Source: Cloeon dipterum (Eukaryota > Arthropoda > Insecta > Ephemeroptera > Baetidae). From it: a DNA stretch of 64,000 nucleotides. Each line of letters opens with the position of its first letter. The first letter of the stretch is position 1. The stretch spans positions 10,230,001-10,294,000 of the forward strand of contig NC_088786.1 of NCBI RefSeq assembly GCF_949628265.1, in the 5' to 3' direction. This document shows positions 46,001 through 56,200 of the stretch, one piece after another. The position numbers and the translations under genes are program-made. A model generated the notes under the pieces. It saw nothing but the letters and a program-made list of their open reading frames with translations, had not been told where the DNA came from and did no database searches.

Positions 46001-48865
46001 TGCGGCTCTTAACTACTTCCACTTTCAAAAATGTCAGCCTCGCTAGACGCAAGGCTAGAACAATATAAGGGATTGCGTCTGTGGTCGCAACTGATATCAG
46101 ATCGGAAAACGAGAAACACCTTAGGTTCGCCTTTAATAAATTATACAGCCAAAAAATTTACAAGGTCACGCTAATCCTCTTTATCAATGTATATTAGGAC
46201 TTGAACTTTTTGTTTGGAACAGTGTTTGCCACTTTTCCAATGCACTATACACTGCTATTTTTCACAAATCGAAGTTTTATTTCAAAATTAGTTATATGTT
46301 CTGAAGAGGTGTCGGCTGGTGTTAATCATTGTCAGCTGCACGGCAGCCCTGCAATTCACATTAAACGGGCTAGTAAAAACAAAAGCCAAAAAATTCAACT
46401 TTAAAATCTTGCTGTCATATATACGCCGTGCAAAGGGAGGGATACTGTGCCGCAGAGCAGTCTTTCAGTGCGGGTGGCATATCATTCTGTTTTTTTTTTC
46501 ACGCTATGCAAAGGTCGAACACATTTGTTTTATCAAGACCGGTGCGTGTAGGCGGCTGCGGTAGCCTAGGGCGCAGTGGGCCGTCACCCCAGGGTTATTT
46601 TGCAAAAAAGATATTTTGCGAAATTGGAACCAACCATAAAATTGGCATGATGAAATTTAAATTTAGATACTTAATCACTAACAATTCATTGAGGAATTCT
46701 AGAGAATTGCTAAAATCTGCAGAACCTTGCAATAAAACATTCAAACCATTTTAAAACTGAATAAGAAAGAAATACACATGCAGGCAATTTTATGAAATTC
46801 AAATTTACGAAATGGCTCAGGGTATATTACTGGTTTTTTCTCTATATTTTTCACTATTTAACTATCCCCCTTATCATATTCACGCGGAGTTGAGCAATTT
46901 CAATTAAATATCCACCGTGCAATCCGAGTTTTCAAGAAATTGCAGGCTTTTGTATCCCCTGCTTAAAAATATGCGCTTTCGCTCTGATATGGTTTGAAGT
47001 AGACCACTCTGCACGGTAGGCCGCACTAAATCTCCATAATATCAAGTTATGCCGGCTGATCATGATTTTTCTATCTGGTTCGCTGCACCAGCGGACCTTC
47101 CCTCCTTCCGCGACATGGACTGCTACGTCGCGGAAGACCTGCAGGTGGGCTCGGAGATCGAGGTGCTGGGCCGGCGGCTGCGGCTGTACGACTGCGACGG
47201 CTTCACGCGCGACTACTACGCCGCCCGGCTGGGCATCGTGCAGCCCCCAAGCGTGCCCACCGAGTCCCCCGCGCCGGCGCCCCTCGTCCAACCGCTCCCC
47301 CCGTACAACGGCTTCGGCTCGCCAGAGGACTCGTTGAGGTCGTGTCTGCACCTGGTGCCTCGCCGACCCTGCCCCTCGCACCCCGGCCCTGACGACAGAC
47401 CCCTCAGGTACTTGGTGCGGCTTAACTCAGAGCGGCCCCACGACCTCGCCCGCCGCTTCGTGCTCAGCTACCAGACGCGGTTTGGTTTCTGCACTATCAC
47501 GGAGCTCGGGAGGCGCAACTCAGGCAGGGAGGGTGGCCGCTTCTTTGGTCCCAGGCTCATCGAAAAACCCGACAGCGACCCTATGCAGCCCCAACCTGAG
47601 TACTACGGACCTGCAGACTTCGCTATTGGTGAGTGCAATTTCTGATTCAGCTTGTTGTAAAGCCTCTGCCTTTTAAAAAGTTATTTTATTATGATTGAAA
47701 AAATATATATATTTGAAAATATATATTTTTTTAGTCCCAATCATCAGTCCCGTTATTTGCTGTGGTTCATGCGATCGATAATAGTATTTGTGGCTTTTTG
47801 AAAGAGTAAAATTTGTAATTTTGGATTTCAGTTCAAAATGATCTATAGTTTGAAGGGAAACAGTTGTTATTCATAGACCGATATTTTCGTTTCTTAACTA
47901 ATAGCAAGAACTCAGGATTTGAAAATTATTTAACAAATTTGAACGTTTTACGTTATTTTACAAACCTGCGCGGAGTAAAGCCTTCAGCAATTATTTGTTA
48001 AGTAAATTCAAGCATCTTTAGAGCTCTTATAATGCTTTAAAAAAAACTTCCTCGGAGGTCTTGGCGTAGAAAATTCACCAAATAAATGTTTTTGCTTAAT
48101 GGTGAAAAAATGACGCAGCTTCAACGCCAAAACTAGTTGGGGTACTAAGTTGCTCTGAATAATGGATCAAACCTTGAGGGAAAATTCCTAATTAATCAAA
48201 AAATCTATAAGCTAAAACTTAAATTAACTCATAGGTGAGATAATTCTGTCACTGTTATTTAATTATTATTGTTAAATTAAATTCAATTTGTTTCAATTGT
48301 TTGCAATTAACGACCGGTTGGAACGAAATAAAATGGTTTCTAAACCACCACATTATTTGCTGGTTTTTTTCAAGTCTGTTTTCATGTGTTTTGGTTTAGT
48401 TACCGGCTGTTATGTAAAGCTTTGACGATAAAAATACAGCAAAAATCTAGTTATTATTCTGATTAATTTTATCTGTAAATAAATACACCAACTAATCCAG
48501 ATGGTAAAAACAGCTGCAAAAAATAGTATATTAACCAAACAAATCAATTTTTTACGTTTACTTTTCCGTCTATTAACTCTCAATAACTCAAACTACTTCT
48601 TCCCAACTTAATGGGAAAAAAACCACAAAATCAAAACTATAGCAGTCGACGTTGCATTTAATGGCCTGCAATTCATTGCAATATATATCTGCTCACTATA
48701 GGCTCAACTGTGGTGGCTGCTGGCTGTCATTTCATTGTGGTCGGCGCCGATTTGTACGTTTACAAGTACGTCAGCGAGAGAAAAGGAGATTTCCAGGAAG
48801 AGCTTATCGAGAACCTGGCCGACTACATGCGAAAAGAAGGACTGCTCAGAAGGGACAGCGAATGA
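40055..48865 (+). CDS. EFHC1: EFHC1/EFHC2-type DM10-domain ciliary protein
   Basis: Member of the EFHC family, inner-junction proteins of axonemal doublet microtubules in cilia and sperm flagella. Eight coding exons: 40055-40105, 40163-40284, 40352-40568, 43526-43708, 44703-44893, 44959-45140, 47092-47628 and 48702-48865. Phases match, giving 548 aa. Three DM10 domains are visible: roughly 78-190 (HVLLFYHLEDDTISVMEPP, then NSGCVQGKVLKRHRVP), 245-345 (RYFKVLFYLADGTMEIQPE, then EIEVLGRRLRLYDCDGFTR) and 415-525 (FVLSYQTRFGFCTITELGRR, then FIVVGADLYVYKYV). The N-terminal MMANHPVLPGRVFTDPN and FHVPQTLGFRNG are family-like. The donor after exon 2 is the weak AA|GTGGCA, chosen because only it keeps phase with DPNLFYGEC. 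The protein stops soon after the third DM10; I see no C-terminal EF-hand, unlike vertebrate EFHC1. EFHC1 versus EFHC2 cannot be decided. Confidence 0.9.
40569..43525. other. EFHC1 intron 3 (3 kb)
   Basis: AT-rich intron within the first DM10 domain. I saw no repeats, hairpins or coding blocks. Short open frames are at the level expected for the composition. Confidence 0.6.
43709..44702. other. EFHC1 intron 4 (1 kb)
   Basis: AT-rich; nothing recognisable. Confidence 0.6.
45141..47091. other. EFHC1 intron 6 (2 kb)
   Basis: AT-rich apart from a GC-rich island of about 60 bases at 46540-46597 that looks foreign to its surroundings and may be a transposon relic. Open frames at 46201-46754 cross it without any recognisable domain. 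Confidence 0.5.
47629..48701. other. EFHC1 intron 7 (1.1 kb)
   Basis: AT-rich intron inside the third DM10 domain. A short imperfect inverted repeat (47691-47744, terminal ATGATTG, AT core) lies near its 5' end. Nothing else seen. Confidence 0.55.
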
Positions 48866-48891
48866 ACTAAATTTCAACGTCCATAATACGC

Positions 48892-48897
48892 AATAAA
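48892..48897 (+). terminator. Poly(A) signal, EFHC1
   Basis: AATAAA only 26 bases after the EFHC1 stop codon, giving a very short 3' UTR before the next gene begins at 49129. Confidence 0.6.
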
Positions 48898-49128
48898 ATT
48901 AACTGTCATCTATAACACGTTTACTTTTCGTCTGTCATGTGTAACATAAATTTATTCAAATATATTTCGGAGATATTGCTTGTGAATACGACATTGGAAT
49001 AAAAATGAGGCTAAAGAATCTAGTTCCACTGTCTTTGCTTGAGAGGCCCAAAACCGCACTCTTATCTACGCAGGAAAGCTGGCGGAGCACTATAGTGTTT
49101 TGTCGCTCGCGTTTTTTACTTATTCAGT

Positions 49129-50254
49129 ATGGAAACAATGGAGGTTGAAGACAAGTATGGTATGTTTCTGGTTTTAATCTAGTGATTCTACGCACTCCTC
49201 TGTTTGCAAGCTCGCATGAACTATGTCTTAATTAGCTAGCGTGAAATTTCCAGTCTATGCGGAATCAATAATTATATCAATCACAATCATGTGAGTCTCA
49301 TGAGATTTTTGTTTTTAAAAATGTCCCTAGTTTTTGAAAAATGCACTCATAGGAAAATCAAAATTGTTTTAGATTAAATTAACGTGAATGATAATGTATT
49401 CAATGAATCAAATTATAACATTAAAAGGAAAGGTTAGATGAGGCAAATAAATATTTTCGACAAAAGGGTGAAGAGAATAGAGACAAAAAAGTAACAGCAT
49501 TTTCTTGGTGCTATCCGTGCTATCACTTGAAGATCAAATATTTCTTCATTTATTGTAACTGTTAAATACTCAAATATATTCTTTCCCTTCTGCAAAGCCT
49601 ATGTACTTGTACTGTATGTGCTTCCAATCAATGAAGACTCATAAATTTGTTAAAGCTCAGAGTCGATTCGTTGAGCTTTGGAGAGGTTATTATACAACTG
49701 CTTCATATCAATTAATTATCGGATCAAAAAGCGCTATAATATCCAATTTGACTTCATTTTAATCCTATGGTCATGCAGGTAGAGCAGCCAGCTTTGCCCG
49801 CAAAACAAGTCGACCGCAATTGATGCGGGCGCTGTCCGACTTTGAAGAAAAAACGGTCCGGCGGCGGTACATCTGTCTGGGGATCTTCATTCTCGTGGCT
49901 GTCATGGTCAGCATCGTAATTTACGGAATTGTCCACGCAGCCTCGCACATGGGTCCGCAAAACCATTTAGAAACTACAACCAGCGTGGAGGAGGTGGCGC
50001 ATACTCACGCTCTCGAGGTCACCACGATTTTGGACAAAGAAGTAACTGAAAGTGCGAACGAAGAAAATGCGAAGCCTGAAACGTCGAGTGTCACACATGA
50101 GGCTAAGCATGACAGCGCACACGAGGCTACAGATAGCACACCTGAGGCTGAAGGTAAAGAGCTCAGCAACCCAACAGACACAAGTGTTACAGCAGCGAAA
50201 TCTACGACGCAATCTTCTCCTTCCACCTCTCACACGACTCCAGCTGAAGAATAA
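49129..50254 (+). CDS. Unrecognised single-pass membrane protein with Ser/Thr/Glu-rich tail
   Basis: I do not recognise this protein. Two coding exons (49129-49159 and 49779-50254) join in phase 1 across donor ATG|GTATGT and acceptor TGCAG|GTAGAG, giving 168 aa. The N-terminus METMEVEDKYG is acidic. Residues 11-40 are basic (RAASFARKTSRPQL, then EEKTVRRR) and run straight into a hydrophobic helix at 41-62 (YICLGIFILVAVMVSIVIYG). Positive charges before the helix suggest an inside N-terminus and an outside tail. The tail (63-168) is rich in Thr, Ser, Glu, Ala and His, without Cys or hydrophobic core, resembling a mucin-like stalk. A poly(A) signal follows at 50321-50326. It sits closely between EFHC1 and Prosbeta5. 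Start alternatives are Met1 and Met4. That it is a gene is likely from splice sites, length and composition; its function is unknown. Confidence 0.72.
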
Positions 50255-50910
50255 CATCTGCCAGGAAAAACTGCATAAATAATATTGATTGAGATTTGCG
50301 GACTTATAATTAAATTTTAAAATAAATAATGTAGCTTTAAAAAGATTTTTTAATCAGTTTTTTATTTGAATGTTGCATGTTGAATCATTATAAGATAATA
50401 GAGATGAGGGCAATAATTTTATTTTACATAAATGTATCAACCAGGCATTTTTTATTTTTCATAATGTTAGAAAAACTGATTTAAAATTAAAACAATTAAA
50501 TTTATCAATGTTTAGTTTAAGTCGTTTAAATCAAACCCCAATCTAAATTTAATGAAAAATTCCTATAATATATTTATAATTATTCATTTAAATATACAAA
50601 ATATTACCAATTAAGTTTTTGTATCGATCAATAGATAAATAATGTTGCTCCAATCATACTCACAATCCCTTGAAATCATTTTAGAAATAATAACAAACAA
50701 TAATTCAAGTAAATGTAATTAATGTAATACAACATAATAATAAAAAATATTTTTATACTCTCCATCACAGAAGGTCATAGCCCATCATAGCCCTTGTCCT
50801 AGACTCCTTTTCTTTTTACCGCGTTGCAGCACCAAAATCTCAACTCAGCGTCCCGCCACTCGCGGCACTGATGTAGCAATGACAGGAGAGTTTTCAAACA
50901 CACTGTAAAC
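50255..50910. other. Intergenic before Prosbeta5
   Basis: 3' UTR of the membrane-protein gene, then AT-rich sequence, then about 120 bases of mixed composition forming the Prosbeta5 5' UTR and promoter. No TATA box or known element stands out. Confidence 0.55.
50321..50326 (+). terminator. Poly(A) signal, membrane-protein gene
   Basis: AATAAA 67 bases after the stop codon of the small membrane protein. Confidence 0.55.
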
Positions 50911-52974
50911 ATGGCGTTGGCCGGTATTCTTGGTCTGAATTCTCGCGATAATTTCGTCCACAGGAAAGAACCTGAGGCCCCCTTGGACATCCAAGGACTC
51001 AGCTTGAACCTTGTGGATAATTTGCAGTTGGCTCTGCCTCCATTTTCCAACGTGAGTCTCGTATTTTTAGTCTAATGTTTCCTTTCGACGTTTCAACTAC
51101 ATACATATTAACCATATTAACGCTCTGTCATCCTTTCAGCCTGCAGAAAATTTGTCCCATTTTGGCACAGATGAACATGGAAAGAGCATTAAAATTCACT
51201 TCGAACACGGAACAACCACCTTGGGCTTCAAGTACCAGGGAGGTGTGGTTTTGGCTGTGGACTCCAGGGCCACCGGAGGCAACTTCATCGGTCAGTAAAA
51301 AATTACATCTCCCTGTTGTCAGTCAATAATTATGATACATACATAAACTGCAATGAAAAATAAGCATAAAATATTTGAGCACTTCAATTTGGTTTAATTT
51401 ACATGTACACGAAGAAATGTAGAGGATGATACACACAGATTAGCTTAAGTCGTTTCAGAGTTTTACTGTTTTGTTTGTTAGCGAAATTTTAATAATGACA
51501 ATATTTTCGTTTCAACAGGTTCCCAGAGCATGAAAAAGATCGTTGAGATCAACGACTACCTTCTGGGTACCCTGGCCGGCGGTGCTGCTGACTGTGTTTA
51601 CTGGGACAGAGTTTTGGCCAAGCAGTGTCGTCTCTACGAACTGCGCAACGGCGAGCGTATTTCCGTGGCTGCTGCCTCCAAACTGATGTCCAACATGGTT
51701 TACAACTACAAGGGCATGGGCTTGTCTATGGGAATGATGATCTGTGGCTGGGACAAGAAGGGGCCAGGTCTTTACTACGTCGACTCTGAGGGAACCAGGA
51801 CCGAGGGAAAAGTTTTCTCGGTCGGCTCGGGATCCGTTTATGCCTTTGGTGTGCTCGACAGCGGCTACCGCTGGGATTTGAGCAACGAGGAAGCGTATGA
51901 ACTAGGAAGACGCTCCATCTACCATGCCACCCACAGGGATGCCATGAGCGGTGGCATTGTCAGAGGTATGTTACCTATAAATTACTAAAATCTAAAATAA
52001 CATCTCTTATTTCCACAAAAAGTGCACCGAAACGATATTATTGTCTGAAGTTATTTATCAAGATTATTACCTTATTACAAAATTTAAACGCTTTGCTATT
52101 TAAATAGCAGTGGGAATTTTTTGTTTCATCAGAGAAGTTGCCAGCAAGTGGTTGATTTTTATATTTTATGTTGTATCATTAACTCAAAAAAGCACTGATT
52201 TGGGTGTGACCCTTGCATTGATGCGATTCAAACGTCATAATATCAATTATTACAATATTTATGTCAATTAAAGATGTAAAATACGCTTAATAGAGGTTAA
52301 AATGGCAAATTTTGCAAGCACCTTGCTGGGTAGAAAATTACAGGGTTCGCAAAAACCCGCATTTTTCCGGAAAAACCCACTGCATTGCAAAAAACTGGTT
52401 TTTTGCAGGTTTTTCTGCAATTTTGCGCATTTTTCCGAAACACATGTATTCTTATGGAAAATAAAAAAATCTCACTAGGATGACCAAAAATAGGGATTTT
52501 TCAAATTCACCAAAATCAGTATTAGAGCCACTGGTTCCATCAAGAGACTGAAAATTTTAACTCTCAACGGAATTTTTCTGAAATTTCAGACTCTTTTGGA
52601 GCGAAAATTGACTATTTTCGGGTAAAATTCGGAAAAATGCGGAAAAACCCAAAACTGGTGGGTTTTTCCAGCCGGTTTTATGCGCAAAAAACCAGTGGTG
52701 CATTTTTGCGCAAAAAACCAGTGGTGCATTTTTGCGCATTGCAAAATTGGCGAACCCCGAGAAGAAATGATAAAAAATTTTACTGAGAACCCATTAAAAT
52801 GTAGGAAAAGGGAAATGTCGAAAGTTGAATTTAATTCTGCCAATATGACAAACAAATCAACCGTGAATTCGTTTGATTCCAGTTTATCATATGACCGAGC
52901 AAGGCTGGAGGCACATTTCCGATGAGGACTGTAAGGACCTGCATTACAAGTATGCTGAAGAGAGGAAGCAGTAA
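50911..52974 (+). CDS. Prosbeta5: Proteasome subunit beta type-5 (chymotrypsin-like)
   Basis: Catalytic beta5 subunit of the 20S proteasome, cutting after hydrophobic residues. Four coding exons: 50911-51051, 51140-51290, 51519-51965 and 52883-52974, in phase, 276 aa. The propeptide is 71 residues. Autocleavage at HG|TTTLGF would expose Thr72 (mature Thr1). The conserved Asp17 ([10 protein letters not shown]) and Lys33 (SQSMKK) are present. S1-pocket position 45 is Leu ([10 protein letters not shown]) rather than the Met of mammals; I recall Leu in fly beta5 too. [52 protein letters not shown] and the C-terminal [13 protein letters not shown] match the family. Start: Met at 50911, first in frame (AAACATGGCG). 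Intron 3 holds a hAT-like element. The 3' end converges on PLC-beta. Confidence 0.97.
52341..52759. mobile_element. hAT-like MITE in Prosbeta5 intron 3
   Basis: About 420 bases bounded by CAGGGTTCGC on the left and GCGAACCCCG on the right, nearly perfect terminal inverted repeats starting with CAG as in hAT elements. Both halves carry long related inverted blocks (AAAAACCC, GCGCATTTTTCCG and complements). The right half also contains a tandem direct repeat of about 27 bases (GCGCAAAAAACCAGTGGTGC and more). Flanks GAAAATTA and AGAAGAAA are at best a degraded 8-bp duplication. There is no transposase, so it is non-autonomous. It interrupts nothing coding. Confidence 0.6.
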
Positions 52975-53015
52975 TTTTCCAATTCTATTTCACTGTGTTA
53001 AGGTATCAATTTTTG

Positions 53016-53025
53016 AATAAATAAA
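53016..53025 (+). terminator. Poly(A) signals, Prosbeta5
   Basis: Two overlapping AATAAA hexamers 41 bases after the Prosbeta5 stop. They face the PLC-beta signal at 53068-53073 on the opposite strand. Confidence 0.65.
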
Positions 53026-53067
53026 AGAAGCTTGATCCGTAATTGCTGGGATATTGCCTCGGATGTC

Positions 53068-53073
53068 TTTATT
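53068..53073 (-). terminator. Poly(A) signal, PLC-beta
   Basis: Minus-strand AATAAA about 185 bases after the PLC-beta stop. Cleavage 10-30 bases later would fall at about 53040-53060, almost on top of the Prosbeta5 3' end. Confidence 0.5.
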
Positions 53074-53256
53074 AATTATTAGTTGGTAACACTGATGAAT
53101 AATGACATTCATTACTTATTACTACCACATGATATTATCACATTCAAGGGTTCAACCCAGTGAGAACACACACAAGGATAGGCCGAGAAGGAATGTAGGC
53201 CGAGGGAATGCTAGAGTAGTGATCCATGATTGTCTATAACTACTTCGACGCATGTC

Positions 53257-56200
53257 TCAGGTGCCAGATCCGCCTTCTTCGCTAATCAGGGCCAGGCGTC
53301 CGTCGTATTCCCTGGATAGAGCCATCTTCATCTGTGTGAAAAGATTTATATTAGTCAGGGTTAGCGCAGTTGATATAATTATAGAGTCCAAGACAATAGA
53401 CAAATTTGTTTAAGACGAATTTAAGGGTCTAATAATGGTTCTAAAAGAGCTCAGGGAAAATTAATTTGGCTGGACTTGGCTGCAATATTAGTGACGTTGT
53501 ATTGATTCTTGAGTTAAAACAAGTGCCACGAATCATCCATATTTTCGACAAGAATAATGCCTGCAAGACACTCGGGTTTCTTTCGTTTCGAAGTTAAGCT
53601 AACCTTAGACCGCTCCTCGTCAAACCGGGCCCTGACGTCTGCATGCTGTCTCTCTAGGTCCTCTTGTCTTTTGCGATATGCCTCCTTGAGGCGCACCCGC
53701 TCAGAGACACCCTTTTCGACGATGCTGCTGGCAACCTCTCTTTTGATGCGCACCAATTCGTCCTTGTCTTTGTGTATTTTTGCCAACGCCTTGACCTCGT
53801 CCCGCCGCACGCTTTCCAGTTTCTTCATCACCTCGGCAGTTTCCCTTTCGACCAAAGTAGCCAGCATTTTCAGCTGAGCAGCCTGAGAGGCCTTCATGAC
53901 CTTCTCCAGAGTAGAGAAGACCTGAAAGTTTGTATATAGTTTTTCAAATAAATTTAATGGGAGCCATCTTACAGTTTCATGGTATTTCTCCTGCAGGTCT
54001 TTTTCTTGAGCAAGGTGTTCACGAGCTAGGCCTTTTGATCTCGACTCTGGGTCACTTTCAGTAGGCTCTTCAACCTCACTGTAACTTTAATTTAATAAAA
54101 AGCTCATCACAGTTTTATGAAAGGCCTTACATATTTTTGCTTGAGAGCCTTTTGACTAGTTTGTGGCTCATGTAGAATTTCCCCTTGGATTTGTCAGCAT
54201 CACCTGATGTGGTCTTTTGACCTCCAAACCTGGCTTTCTCTTTTTCGTGCTTTTTGCGCAAGTTTTCCAGTTTCTTCTCTAATTCCATTTTCTTCTCCTT
54301 CACGACTTTAGACTCCATAAGCTGTTCTAACGACTCAGCACAAATCTCAGCAATGGCTGATGCCGACACCGGGTGAGCATTTGTTGGTCCAGGACTTCCT
54401 TTGGCGATTGGAGTGCTCTCTGAGAGCGATTCCACAGATTCTGCCTCCTCCACTTGAGTAGTTTCCGTCTGATTAATCGAAACCGAAGCTCGGGGTAAAG
54501 ATCCTGTTGCAGGAGCAGAGAACGAGGGCAGTTCGGAGGACGTAGTGGAATGTAGCTGAGAGCGGCGGGCTTTGGTTCCGGGATTTTCTTTGCCAAAGGT
54601 GTCTTCCAAAACCTATGGAACAAACAGGTCACAATTTTACCATCGATCACAAAACTGAGAAATACCTCTGAAGTTTCCTCCATATCATCGGTCAAAACGC
54701 TCAGTTGCTGGGCTCTTTTTTCAAGTTCCGACTGATACTTGATCGGATTTGCCAAGGCTTCTGCAAAGTCAGACAAGCCATCTGGCACATAATCTTTAAC
54801 AACAACGTGAACAAAAACCGAGGCCAAGCCAATGGGCTGGCTGAACTCGTTTCGCAAGCCAACTTGGCGGTAGCCAGGGCAAAGGCCGACCACGGGTATC
54901 ACTCGATGTCCAATCAGCCGGCCAGATTCTTCATATGCGGCCAGTCGGAGAGTGGCCAGCTCTGGGAGAACCACCTTTTTGAACACAAACGGCTCTTCCT
55001 CAAACAGCGGATTGATTCCATTGACAGGTACAATCTTGGTTTTGAACCTCTTGCGTACTGTGTCAGCCGGTAAACCAAACATGTCGACTTCAATGTACGT
55101 GCCAACCCTTTTATCTGTCAAGAATTGACCAGAAATGACCTAGAAGAGATGATAATTAGAGTGGTACAAGTGGAAGCATTCATTATTTGTGGGTTTCTCT
55201 GCTACCGAGAAATTAATTTTAATAACAGATTTTTTATTATTCTTACAAATTTCTGTTATCAAAGAGTGATACGTTATCGCGTGGTGTTTTTCACGGATAA
55301 AATAATCTATCGAACTGCTATCATGCGGAAGTTAAGGAAGTCAGCAGAGCTTTTTACAAGAAGCCCTAGCCTCATGAAGAGCTACAGTGTGTAGTGCAGA
55401 AAGTGCCACTCTGTGTACCTGAACTGAAACAGTGCCGGCTATTATGCCATCTACTGTGGACTCGGCAAAAGGATCAAACCTCCGGTCTCTGCGGCGCATG
55501 TACTCTGGTTTCAGAAGGTAGCCACAACGCTGGTTGTACTCAAAGATGCCGAGATTTAACTGCATTGCCAAATCTAGTGATTTATATAAAGGGGTGAGAG
55601 TGGTGCAAGGGGCATTCGGGTGCTGGGGTGCTACCTAGGTTCTGGTAGTTCAGGGCCACCAGCTGGCAGCCTGCGTTCCAGAACACTTGTGGCATGAAGT
55701 TGGACGAGTCAAACCTGGTGCCAGCAGGGTAAACTCTGCTCAGCTGGAATTTATTGTAGTTGACAAACTCAATGGGCCTCTCTTTCAGTAGGGTTGTGGC
55801 CTGCTTCTCGTCAAAAGAACTCATTTCGTAACTTCGCTTTTTCTCTGTTGTCAGCGGCATAATTAGCAAGCTGCCCAGACAAAGAACTTCAAAGCAACTC
55901 ACTTTCAGCGTTTTCGAATGATGTAAAGTGAACCGGCTGTACGTAGTTGACCAGGGCAGAGAGCTCTTCGCCAGCCTCCGTCTCGCGAGTTGACTTCTCG
56001 TCTGGTGCTTTGTTAGCCAATTTTTCAACTTCTTCCTCCTCCTCAGAGCTGCTCTCTTCATCTTCATCTGAAAATATTTAAATGATTTCCAGAATTTATT
56101 TGGTTTTTCGCCCAAATCAACAGTTTTAGCAAGACTTAAACTGTTGGACCCTCTCCAAAAGGTATGTTCAAGTTTTTTCTTTAGAATTTGTGAAAAAAGT

